This document shows, piece after piece, positions 16,511 to 23,722 of a stretch of 64,000 nt of DNA. Below the pieces are notes generated by a model. The model searched no databases. It had not been told where the DNA came from and was given only the letters and a program-made list of their open reading frames with translations. The translations under genes were made by a program, and so were the position numbers. Source of the DNA: Winogradskya consettensis (GTDB lineage: Bacteria; Actinomycetota; Actinomycetes; Mycobacteriales; Micromonosporaceae); assembly GCF_018332715.1 (NCBI RefSeq), contig NZ_BOQP01000025.1, positions 1 through 64,000 of the forward strand. Reading direction: 5' to 3'. The number at the start of each line of letters is the position of its first letter. The first letter of the stretch is position 1.

Positions 16511-17233
16511 CTAGGCCCGAGCGGCTGACCGTACGGTCTTCCGCGCGTCCCGCCAGGCGATGTACCCCGAGCGCAGCCGGGGCGAATCGACGTCCTCGCC
16601 GCGCCGCCGCGCGAGCAGCTGCTCGATGAGCCACGCCGGCGCGTCGGCCTGCTTGATGGCGTCGGTCTTGGTGAGCAGCCCGCCGTGCGTGAGGCTGTGC
16701 CGTCCCCGGGCCATCGAGGTCAGCCCGAGGTCGACCATGACGGGGTCCAGCCAGATCCGCGGCCGCCGCGCCGCCCAGGCCCAATACCCCGTGAGCTCGG
16801 CCCGTGCGGCCTCGCGGATGTCATCGTCGCTCACGGCCGGAAAAACTTCCTGAGGGGTACGCCCGAAGACCGCGAATCCGTGCCGCACCAGCTCCGCTCG
16901 CGTGACCCCGGACAGAATCCGCTGCACCAGGAGCTCATGCGTCCACGTCGGATGCTCCTTACCGGCCGTACCGATCGTGGCGCCGTCGACGTACACGCAG
17001 CCGAGTTTGAGCCCGTAGCCCGCGCCCCGGTCGACGTCGCGGTGCAGTGCCGTGAGCACCGCCTGCCGATCCTGGTCGACGGGCCCGGCAGTGAGCGCGA
17101 CCAGGTCGAGGTCGCTGACCCCGGCCGTGTAGTCACCGGTGGCGAGCGATCCCGCGACGTGCAGATCGGTCACCCACTCGAGCTCACCGAGCCGCTCACC
17201 GAACTCGTCCACCGCGTTCGTCGAGTTCCCCAT
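16511..17233 (-). CDS. Nucleotidyltransferase-domain protein
   Basis: 240 residues from ATG 17233. The N-terminal pol-beta-like fold shows GSLATGDYTAGVSDLDLVAL, the G-S and D-x-D metal-binding signature of minimal nucleotidyltransferases. The C-terminal part is helical (LTGYWAWAARRPRIW, SLTHGGLLTKTDAIKQ), as in aminoglycoside nucleotidyltransferase-like or DUF4111-type proteins. The substrate is unknown and an antibiotic-modifying role is not shown. It converges with the XRE-cupin gene and diverges from the DUF1203 gene. Confidence 0.7.
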   Translation of the reverse strand: MGNSTNAVDEFGERLGELEWVTDLHVAGSLATGDYTAGVSDLDLVALTAGPVDQDRQAVLTALHRDVDRGAGYGLKLGCVYVDGATIGTAGKEHPTWTHELLVQRILSGVTRAELVRHGFAVFGRTPQEVFPAVSDDDIREAARAELTGYWAWAARRPRIWLDPVMVDLGLTSMARGRHSLTHGGLLTKTDAIKQADAPAWLIEQLLARRRGEDVDSPRLRSGYIAWRDARKTVRSAARA

Positions 17234-17299
17234 GCCCTCATTAAACGTCAGGTCTGATTCCCGCCGGACTCCCTGCCTGTTCTGCGCCACGCTGATGCC

Positions 17300-17743
17300 A
17301 TGAGAATTGACGCGCTTCCCGATGTGGTGCTCGGCAAGACCCGTGACGAGGGGCCGGGCAGCCCGGTGGAGTTCAGCACGGCCGAGGGCGGCGAGCCGCT
17401 GCGTTGCTGCCTGCGTGATGCCACTCCCGGCGAGGACATCATGCTTTTCGGGTACGCGCCGGAGCTGCCGCCCAGCCCGTACCGTGAGATCGGCCCGGTC
17501 TTCGCCCACGCGGAACCCTGCGACACCACCCCCGACGAGGGCGCCTACCCCGCGGACTGGCTCGGCCGACCGCAGGTCCTGCGCGCCTATGACCGCGACG
17601 GCCGCATCCACCCGGCCACCCGCGTCCACGACGGCACCGATCCGATGGCCGCCATCACCGACGTCCTCGCCGACCCGGACGTCGTCCAGATCCACAGCCG
17701 CAACGTTGCTTACGGCTGCTACATGTTCGCCGTCCGCCGTTAG
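17300..17743 (+). CDS. DUF1203 family protein
   Basis: 147 residues of a single compact domain with CCLRDATPGEDIMLFGY, GPVFAHAEPC and IHSRNVAYGCYMFAVRR, matching DUF1203. Cys and His residues are conserved in the family, but its function is unknown. The stop overlaps the stop of convergent cobF by 4 bp. Confidence 0.75.
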   Translation: MRIDALPDVVLGKTRDEGPGSPVEFSTAEGGEPLRCCLRDATPGEDIMLFGYAPELPPSPYREIGPVFAHAEPCDTTPDEGAYPADWLGRPQVLRAYDRDGRIHPATRVHDGTDPMAAITDVLADPDVVQIHSRNVAYGCYMFAVRR

Positions 17744-18525
17744 CTGTTGCGCCTCAGCAGATACGTATCCATGATCCAGCCGTGCTTCTCGCGGGCCTCG
17801 GCACGGACGCGGCGGATCTCATCGGCGACCTCGGCGAGCGGCCCGGAGATCAGGAGCTCGTCGGGGGTGCCGATGTACGCGCCCCAGTAGATGTCGACGT
17901 TCTCCGCGTCGACCTTGCCGAACGTCTGGCCGGCGTCGAGCATGACGATCACGTCGTCGACCTGGTCGGGCCACTGCTCGGCGAGCCGGCGGCCGGTGGT
18001 CACCTGGAACGGCTGACCCACCCGGTTGACGCCGATGTGATGCTTGGCGGCGAGGGCGGAGACGCTGCTGATGCCCGGGACCACCTCGTAGTCGAAGCGG
18101 GTGTCGCCGCGTTCGAGGATCTCGTCGAGGATGGCGATCGTCGAGTCGTAGAGCGAAGGATCGCCCCAGACGAGGAACGCGCCGGTCTCGCCCTCGAGCA
18201 GATGCTCGCGGATCAGCGCCTCGGTCACCTCGGAACGGCGGTGGCGCCAGTCGGCGATCGTCCCCTCGTAGTCCGCCGGGGTGCGGTCACGGTCGGGGTC
18301 GCGGCCCTCGGCGATGCGGCGGCTGGGCTTGCCGTAGGACTTGAGGACCGTGCGGCGCAGCTCGATCATGCTCTCCTTGACCTCACCCTTGTCGAGGAGG
18401 AAGAACACGTCGGCGCGCCCGATGGCCTTCGCCGCCTGCAGGGTCAGGTGGTCGGGGTCGCCGGCACCGATCCCGATGACATAGATCCGCCGCCCGCTCT
18501 CCCCTGAACCCACATCCACAGTCAC
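17740..18525 (-). CDS. cobF: Precorrin-6A synthase (deacetylating)
   Basis: 261 residues from GTG 18525 (MTVDVGSGESGRRIYVIGIGAGDPDHLTL in outline). The frame continues upstream through a low-complexity GC repeat region that is not part of the protein. The tetrapyrrole methylase signature IGIGAGDPDHLTLQA, FLLDKGEVKESM, VWGDPSLYDSTIAIL and VVPGISSVSALAAKH are typical of CobF. It methylates C1 of precorrin-5 and removes acetate, giving precorrin-6A, and is specific to the aerobic route. It stands apart from the other cob genes, with no riboswitch visible upstream. Confidence 0.93.
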   Translation of the reverse strand: MTVDVGSGESGRRIYVIGIGAGDPDHLTLQAAKAIGRADVFFLLDKGEVKESMIELRRTVLKSYGKPSRRIAEGRDPDRDRTPADYEGTIADWRHRRSEVTEALIREHLLEGETGAFLVWGDPSLYDSTIAILDEILERGDTRFDYEVVPGISSVSALAAKHHIGVNRVGQPFQVTTGRRLAEQWPDQVDDVIVMLDAGQTFGKVDAENVDIYWGAYIGTPDELLISGPLAEVADEIRRVRAEAREKHGWIMDTYLLRRNS

Positions 18526-18923
18526 GCCAGGGATTGTGGCAGGTCGCGCCCCTGCCCGGTCCGGGAGGCCCGACCCCGGCCGGACCCCCGCATGCTCGAC
18601 CCCCCGCATGCTCGGCGCCGACGGGCCGGCTCCGGCGGGCCCGACCGCGGGAGGCCCGACCCGGGAAGCTGATCCCGGGAAGCTGATCCCGGGAAGCTGA
18701 TCCCGGCAGGTCCGGCTCCGGCAGGCTGGTTCCCCAGCGGCCTCGGCCGGGGGTGGCTCGGCCGGGGGTGGCCCGGCCGCGGGTAGCCCGGCTCCAGCAG
18801 GCTCGGCCCCGGGAGGGCTGGCCGTGGCGGGCCCGACCGCGGTAGGCCCGGCCCCGGGCGGGGGTTGGCCCCGGTGGATTGCGTGCTTGGCGTGGCGGGC
18901 GGGCTCCGGCGGGCGTGGGGTGG
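18526..18923. repeat. GC-rich degenerate repeat region between cobF and dinB
   Basis: About 400 bp with no convincing gene. Three perfect 14-bp tandem copies of GGGAAGCTGATCCC lie at 18663-18704. Around them are many imperfect GGCCCGGC/GGCTCGGCCGG units, especially 18735-18860. An open frame on the minus strand crosses the region and joins cobF to sequence antisense to dinB, but its composition is that of the repeats. Confidence 0.75.
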
Positions 18924-20114
18924 TCAGTCCGGGAGGATCGGCACGGAGGGGTTCAGGTGGCGGCCGAGGGAGGCTGCGCGGGTGACCGAGGAGGAGCCGA
19001 AGCGGTCGCGGACGGCGTCGAGGGCGGTGTCGAGGCCGTCGTCGTGGGGGTTGTCGAAGGGGAGCTCGAGCTGGATGCCGCCGTCGGTGTCGAGGTTGCC
19101 GACCGCGACGCCGACCAGGGTGATGCCGCGGTCCTGGATCAGGGGCCAGGCGGTGATCAGCAGGGCGCGGGCCGTCTCGAGGACCGTGCGGGTCTGCGTC
19201 GTGGCCTTGAGCAGGCTGCGGGAGCGGGTGACCCGGGTGAAGTCGCCGAACCGCAGCCGGAGCGTCACCGTGCGCCCGGCCCGGCCGGCGGACCGCATCC
19301 GTCGGGTCACCCGGTCGACCAGGGCCGCGAGCGTCGCGTCGACCTCGGTGAAGGGGTGGTCGCGGCGGCCGAGGGCGGACTGCGCGCCGATCGATCCGCG
19401 GCGGTGGCCCACCTTGACCCGGCGCGGATCGTGGTTGTGCGCGAGGGCGTGCAGGTGCCGGCCCGCGCCACCGCCCAGCATCGCCACCAGCGCGGCCTCG
19501 CCGAGCCGGGCCACGTGCCCGACCGTGTGGATCTGGTGCTCCCGCAGTTTGCCGGACGTGACCGGGCCGACGCCCCACAGCCGCTCGATCGGCAGCGGGT
19601 GCAGGAACGCGAGCTCCTCGCCGGGTGCCACCACGAGCAGGCCGTCCGGCTTGCCGACCGCGCTCGCGACCTTGGCCAGGAACTTGGTGCGCGCCACCCC
19701 GACGGTGATCGGCAGGCCGGTGCGCTCGCGGACCTCGGCGCGCAGCCTGGTGGCGATCGCGGTGGGCGTACCCATGATCCTCTGCAGGCCGCCCACCTCC
19801 AGGAAGGCCTCGTCGATGCTGATGCCCTCGACGAGCGGGGTGGTGTCATGAAAGACGTCGAAGACGGCCCTGCTCGCGGCCGAATAGGCGTGCATCCGCG
19901 GTGGCACCACGATCGCGCCCGGGCACAGGGCCATGGCCTGCGCGATGCCCATCGGCGTGCGCACCCCGAATGCCTTGGCCTCGTAGCTGGCCGCGAGCAC
20001 CACCCCGCCACCCACGAGGACCGGACGCCCCCGCAGGCCGGGATCGTCCCGCTGCTCGACCGACGCGTAGAACGAGTCCAGGTCGGCGTGCAGGATGCTC
20101 GCCTGATCAGCCAC
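18924..20114 (-). CDS. dinB: DNA polymerase IV (Y-family)
   Basis: 396 residues from GTG 20114 (MADQASILHADLDSFYASVEQ). The Y-family catalytic motifs are intact: LHADLDSFYASVE with the first metal-binding Asp, and EGISIDEAFLEV with the S-I-D-E core. A palm/finger region, helix-hairpin-helix (LWGVGPVTSGKLREH) and little-finger domain follow. It performs error-prone translesion synthesis. Longer upstream starts would overlap the divergent cupin gene. The C-terminus lacks an evident beta-clamp-binding motif. No SOS box was recognised upstream. Confidence 0.9.
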   Translation of the reverse strand: MADQASILHADLDSFYASVEQRDDPGLRGRPVLVGGGVVLAASYEAKAFGVRTPMGIAQAMALCPGAIVVPPRMHAYSAASRAVFDVFHDTTPLVEGISIDEAFLEVGGLQRIMGTPTAIATRLRAEVRERTGLPITVGVARTKFLAKVASAVGKPDGLLVVAPGEELAFLHPLPIERLWGVGPVTSGKLREHQIHTVGHVARLGEAALVAMLGGGAGRHLHALAHNHDPRRVKVGHRRGSIGAQSALGRRDHPFTEVDATLAALVDRVTRRMRSAGRAGRTVTLRLRFGDFTRVTRSRSLLKATTQTRTVLETARALLITAWPLIQDRGITLVGVAVGNLDTDGGIQLELPFDNPHDDGLDTALDAVRDRFGSSSVTRAASLGRHLNPSVPILPD

Positions 20115-20166
20115 CCCCAGATCTTCGCACACATGTTCGAACAATGGTCTGCGGAAAGATGTGTCC

Positions 20167-20583
20167 ATGACAACGCGCCCCCCGCTTGCCGAAGCCCTTG
20201 ACCTGCAACCCCACCCCGAGGGTGGCTGGTTCCGCGAGACGTTCCGGTCAAAGACCGTCTTCCACCCCGACGGGTACGCAGGCCCGCGCAACGCCGCCAC
20301 CGCCATCTACTTCCTGCTCCAGCCCGGCGAGTCCTCGGCCTGGCACGTCGTGAAGTCCGACGAGCTGTGGCTCCTGCACTCCGGCTCGCTCGAGCTCAGC
20401 TTCGGCGGCGACGGCCCCGACCCGCAGGAGCCGGGCGAGACCGTGGTCCTGGACCGCGCCAACCCGCAGGGCCTGATCCCCGCCGGCGTCTGGCAGGCGG
20501 CCCGCCCGGCCGGCGACGAGCCGGTGCTGGTCAGCTGTGTGGTCTCACCCGGCTTCGACTTCGAGGACTTCCGTATGGCCTGA
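20167..20583 (+). CDS. Cupin (DUF985) family protein
   Basis: 138 residues from ATG 20167 (GTG 20161 is an alternative). It has LDLQPHPEGGWFRETFRS, AIYFLLQPGESSAWHVVKSDELW and VSPGFDFEDFRM, all typical of the DUF985 cupin family, whose members resemble epimerase/isomerase folds and lack a settled function. Its end overlaps the convergent hydrolase gene by 39 bp, so both C-termini are coded by the same DNA. Confidence 0.85.
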   Translation: MTTRPPLAEALDLQPHPEGGWFRETFRSKTVFHPDGYAGPRNAATAIYFLLQPGESSAWHVVKSDELWLLHSGSLELSFGGDGPDPQEPGETVVLDRANPQGLIPAGVWQAARPAGDEPVLVSCVVSPGFDFEDFRMA

Positions 20584-21525
20584 CCCGGCCGGATGCAGGT
20601 GGTCGCGCAGGAGGGCAAGGATCTCCCGGCGCGCGGGTCTGGCGGCCGGAACCAGGCCCGGCGTGCTGAGGAAGCTGTGGGTGGCCCTCGGGTAGCGGAC
20701 AAGGCTGGCTTCGCCGAGTCGTTCGGCGTAGCGGCTCCCGTGATCGGCCAGCGGGTCCAGCGCGGCGGTGACGATCAGCGCGGGCGGGAGGCCTGCCAGG
20801 TTCTCGGCCTTCAGGGGGGACACGCTGCTCGGGTCGAGGCCCGGGGGCAGGCTGAACCGGCGGGCCGCCCGCAGCCGGGGCAGCGAGAGCGTGGGGTTGT
20901 CGGCGTTCCCGGTGATCGACGGGTAGTCGGTCATGGTCTCGGTCAGGTCGGTGGCTGGGTAGAGGAGCGCCTGGGCGAGCAGGGCCGGGCCGCTGTCGCG
21001 GGCGCGCAACGCGAGGAGTGCCGCGATCATGCCGCCGGCGCTCTCGCCCAGCACTGCCACGGCGGTGGGGTCGATGCCCCAGGTGGGGGCGTCTTCGACC
21101 AACCGTACGAGCGTGTCGTACCCGTCCTCGATCGGCTGGGGTAGTGGGTGCCGCGGAGCGAGCCGGTATTCGACCGACACGACCACCGCCGGGCAGTGCG
21201 CGGCGAGGTGGCTGTTGAGCCAGTCGTTCTGTGCGGCGGTGCCGCCGATGAAGCCTCCACCGTGGAACGAGACGACGAGCGGCAGTTTCCTGGCATCGCG
21301 CTTCGGCCGGTGCACGCGCAGCGTCAGCCGGCGGCCCGGGAGCTCGATCGTGGTCTCCTCGATCCGGGCGCGGCGGTCCGGCCGGCCGGTGATGATCCGT
21401 GCGGCGCGGGACGAGGCGATGCGGTTGGCCTTCGCGGCGGCCGTGATCACCTGGTCGTCGGTCATGGCGTCCCAGTCGTGGGTGTCCTTGAGGATGCGGG
21501 TGCCCAGTGGAGCCCTGCTTCGCAT
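20545..21525 (-). CDS. Alpha/beta hydrolase, HSL-type esterase
   Basis: 326 residues. It carries VVSFHGGGFIGG (oxyanion-hole HGGG of the hormone-sensitive lipase family), the nucleophile elbow GESAGG, a catalytic Asp candidate in AALDPLADHGSRYA and His in RATHSF. It should hydrolyse short acyl esters; the natural substrate is unknown. It is transcribed away from the adjacent TetR regulator, whose probable operator overlaps its promoter, so induction by an ester or related ligand is likely. Confidence 0.88.
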   Translation of the reverse strand: MRSRAPLGTRILKDTHDWDAMTDDQVITAAAKANRIASSRAARIITGRPDRRARIEETTIELPGRRLTLRVHRPKRDARKLPLVVSFHGGGFIGGTAAQNDWLNSHLAAHCPAVVVSVEYRLAPRHPLPQPIEDGYDTLVRLVEDAPTWGIDPTAVAVLGESAGGMIAALLALRARDSGPALLAQALLYPATDLTETMTDYPSITGNADNPTLSLPRLRAARRFSLPPGLDPSSVSPLKAENLAGLPPALIVTAALDPLADHGSRYAERLGEASLVRYPRATHSFLSTPGLVPAARPARREILALLRDHLHPAGSGHTEVLEVEAG

Positions 21526-21556
21526 GGTGCCTCCCGGCTTCGCTAGCTGGACCTCT

Positions 21557-21586
21557 ATTACGATACTAGCGGTAGCGTATTGTCAA
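21557..21586 (-). promoter_or_regulatory. Hydrolase promoter overlapped by TetR-type operator
   Basis: On the minus strand TTGACA (21586-21581) and CGTAAT (21562-21557) are 18 bp apart. Between and over them lies an imperfect palindrome at 21559-21579: half-site TACGATAC, 5-bp centre, half-site GTAGCGTA, with one mismatch. TetR binding here would block RNA polymerase and could also regulate its own gene, which starts 22 bp away. Confidence 0.65.
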
Positions 21587-21600
21587 GGTAGCCTGATCGC

Positions 21601-22155
21601 GTGCCGGTTTCCTCCGCATCCGCGCCCGGGCGTCCCCGGTCGGATCTCCACGCGACCGTGTTCGGCGCGACCCTGCGCACGATGCACGAGCTGGGCTACG
21701 CGAACGCCACGATGGACCGGATCGCCGCGGCTGCCGGCATCGCGAAGACCACGATCTACCGCCGGTGGCCGTCGAAAGGCGTCCTGATCGCGGACTGTCT
21801 GCTCGAGGCGTTCAGGCCGGTGCCGTTGGAGGGGCCCACCCGGGAGGAGATCCTGGCCGGCGCCATCCGGTTCCTCGTGGCGAAGATCGGCGAGCCGGGT
21901 GTGGGCGTGGCGTTCGCCGGGGTGTTCGTCGACGCCATGAGCGACCCGGCCCTGCGCGAGATCCTGTCCACGCGGCTGCAGGACCCGTACCGGATCGCGC
22001 TCCAGGAGGCGCTGGGCGAGCCGGAGGAGCGCGTTCTATTGATCATCGACGTCCTCGTCGGAACATTGCTGCACCGGATGGGCATGACCGGAGCGCCGAT
22101 GGGCGGGGCTGACGTCGCCGTGCTGACCGAGATGGTTCTGCGCGTGCTGCGATAG
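21601..22155 (+). CDS. TetR/AcrR family regulator
   Basis: 184 residues from GTG 21601. The N-terminal HTH (TMHELGYANATMDRIAAAAG, then AKTTIYRRWPSKG) is the canonical TetR_N domain, followed by a helical ligand-binding domain with no recognised specificity. It is divergent from the HSL-type esterase, and the shared 75-bp gap holds a palindrome. A local repressor role is likely. Confidence 0.9.
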   Translation: MPVSSASAPGRPRSDLHATVFGATLRTMHELGYANATMDRIAAAAGIAKTTIYRRWPSKGVLIADCLLEAFRPVPLEGPTREEILAGAIRFLVAKIGEPGVGVAFAGVFVDAMSDPALREILSTRLQDPYRIALQEALGEPEERVLLIIDVLVGTLLHRMGMTGAPMGGADVAVLTEMVLRVLR

Positions 22156-22207
22156 CTCGTGTCGCAGCTCACGCCCGCTGCTGGAAGGGAGCGGGCAGGG
22201 CTCCGGT

Positions 22208-22235
22208 TATAAGACTTGAGCGTGTAGCGCTCAAC
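22208..22235 (+). promoter_or_regulatory. hsp20 promoter with HAIR (HspR-type) element
   Basis: A -10-like TATAAG at 22208-22213 is followed by an inverted repeat, CTTGAGC (22215-22221), 7 bp, GCTCAAC (22229-22235). This fits the HAIR consensus CTTGAGT-N7-ACTCAAG with two differences per pair of half-sites. It sits at the expected transcription start, where bound HspR would repress transcription until heat shock. Confidence 0.7.
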
Positions 22236-22257
22236 TTTGAAATCGGAGGAGATCCTG

Positions 22258-22653
22258 ATGGTGCTGCGTAATGACTACCGCGAGTTCGACCGCCTGACCG
22301 CTCGCGTCTTCGACACCGCGACCCGTAACGCGGGCGCGCGGCTGGACGCGTACCGCGATGGGGACACCTTCGTCATCGACATCGATCTGCCGGGCGTCGA
22401 CCCGGCCGGGATCGACATCTCGGTCGACCGCAAGGTGCTCACCGTGCGGGCCGAGCGCAAGCGGGTCGAGCGTGAGGGCGTGAAGTACGTCGTGGCCGAG
22501 CGGCCGACGGGTGCGGTGAGCCGGCAGGTGTTCCTGTCCGAGTCGCTGGACACCGACCGGCTCGAGGCCCGCTACGAGAACGGCGTGCTGAACCTCAGCA
22601 TCCCGGTCACGGAGAAGGCCAAGCCACGCAAGTTCGAGGTCGCCGGCGTCTGA
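22258..22653 (+). CDS. Hsp20/alpha-crystallin small heat shock protein
   Basis: 131 residues from ATG 22258, preceded by GGAGGAGAT. The alpha-crystallin domain covers about 25-125, with FVIDIDLPGVDPAGIDISV, KVLTVRAERK and YENGVLNLSIPV, where G-V-L is the conserved A-x-x-x-n-G-v-L core. The protein ends in a short basic tail. It acts as an ATP-independent holdase that binds unfolding proteins in large oligomers. An earlier ATG at 22237 would include the ribosome-binding site and is rejected. A HAIR-like operator upstream suggests heat control by HspR. Confidence 0.93.
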   Translation: MVLRNDYREFDRLTARVFDTATRNAGARLDAYRDGDTFVIDIDLPGVDPAGIDISVDRKVLTVRAERKRVEREGVKYVVAERPTGAVSRQVFLSESLDTDRLEARYENGVLNLSIPVTEKAKPRKFEVAGV

Positions 22654-22662
22654 TTAGCCGAG

Positions 22663-22691
22663 AAGCCCGGGGCGAAACGCTCCGGGCTTTT
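22663..22691 (+). terminator. Intrinsic terminator after hsp20
   Basis: AAGCCCGGGGCG and CGCTCCGGGCTT form a 12-bp stem with one mismatch around an AAA loop, ending in TTTT. It is 9 bp after the hsp20 stop and is among the few T-tailed hairpins in this window. Confidence 0.85.
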
Positions 22692-22715
22692 CCCATGGAA
22701 AAAACCATGGAAAAC

Positions 22716-23387
22716 TCAGTGCGAGAAGGCGAAGTAGTTCAGGTTGAGGAATTCCGTGCCGGAGTCGCTCGCGAACGTCACGTAGAGCGTATGCATCCCG
22801 GTCGTCGGCGTGATGCCCGTGGTCATGGTCTGCCACTTCTGCCAGCCGCCCATGTTGCCCACGGTGATGGTGCCGATCGGGGTGCCGCCCAGGCTGTCGA
22901 GGCGCAGCTCGATCCGGCCCTGCACGCCGTCGCCGACGTCCGAGGCGACCCGGGCCGCGAACTGGGTGGCCGGGGTGCCGGAGAAGTTGACCTGGTCGAA
23001 CTGCAGCCAGTCGCCGCCGTTGATCCAGCCGATGTTCTTGCCGCCGCCGTCGTCCTCGGTGTCCTGGGACTCGGTGCCCTGCTGATTGGTGGAATTCTCC
23101 GCCTGGATCGTGCTGTACGCGTCGGTCCCGCCCTTCGGCTCCTCAACAGTCGGCGACGGCTCAACAGACGGCGGCGGCGACTCCGAAGTGGGCGCGAGAG
23201 CAGATGGCGAAGAGACCGGAGGTAGCGGGGCGGCGACGGCAGGGGAGGACGAGCCACCCTGGAGCCGTCCGATCGTGTAGCCGACAAGGACGAGGGCGAG
23301 CCCGGCCGCGGCGAGCAGCACCCGCTTGCGGGTGACCCGCGAGCGCGAGTGGTAGGTCCCGGGCGAGCGGGGAGCGGTCGTAGTCAT
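22716..23387 (-). CDS. Membrane-anchored carbohydrate-binding module protein (CBM6-like)
   Basis: 223 residues from ATG 23387. A basic N-terminus and one membrane segment (VLLAAAGLALVLVGYTIG) are followed by a Pro/Ser/Glu linker (about 55-95) and one beta-sandwich domain. That domain has YSTIQAENST, GWINGGDWLQFDQVNF, ARVASDVGDGVQGRIELRLDSL (landmark) and LNLNYFAF, the CBM6/CBM35 layout with aromatic ligand-contact residues. There is no catalytic domain. It could tether the cell to polysaccharide or act as a sensor ectodomain. It is divergent from the GH64 glucanase. Confidence 0.75.
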   Translation of the reverse strand: MTTTAPRSPGTYHSRSRVTRKRVLLAAAGLALVLVGYTIGRLQGGSSSPAVAAPLPPVSSPSALAPTSESPPPSVEPSPTVEEPKGGTDAYSTIQAENSTNQQGTESQDTEDDGGGKNIGWINGGDWLQFDQVNFSGTPATQFAARVASDVGDGVQGRIELRLDSLGGTPIGTITVGNMGGWQKWQTMTTGITPTTGMHTLYVTFASDSGTEFLNLNYFAFSH

Positions 23388-23538
23388 CGGGTCGGAAGAA
23401 TAGCCGAAGCCCGGCCGCCGGTGGTGCACGCGCTGCCCCGGCAACACTGCCCGAAATTCCCCGACCCTCGTGCTGACCTGCGATGACGACCCGTAATTCG
23501 ATTACCGTCACGGTGTGCTACAGGCGGGGCGACATCAA

Positions 23539-23581
23539 TTGACATCGCTACGCTGCGAGATCACAGTGTGAGAGCGCTCTC
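23539..23581 (+). promoter_or_regulatory. GH64 promoter with LacI-type operator
   Basis: TTGACA at 23539-23544, TCACAGTGT at 23561-23569 and the 12-bp palindrome GAGAGCGCTCTC at 23570-23581. The same three elements in the same order precede the GH16 gene (minus strand near 37.5 kb). The AGCGCT centre is typical of actinobacterial LacI repressors of saccharide genes such as CebR. The 5-prime leader to the gene is about 140 bp. Confidence 0.65.
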
Positions 23582-23722
23582 GCAGCGAAGGCAGCGGCGG
23601 AGCGTGACGGTCAGGGCGCATCCCCCTTCCGATGTCCGCCCCCGAAGCGTCCCTGGCCGGCGTGGGATCCCTCCCGGCACTGCCGGGCCCGCGCGACCCG
23701 GGGGCCGGACCGTGGAGTGCTC

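Noticed and set aside
18526..19578. N-terminal extension of CobF through the repeat block
   Set aside because: The CobF family starts at the GTG at 18525; the extension is repeat-coded and antisense to dinB.
22237..22257. Earlier ATG for hsp20
   Set aside because: It would place the GGAGGAG ribosome site inside the gene, and its extra residues are not part of Hsp20 proteins.
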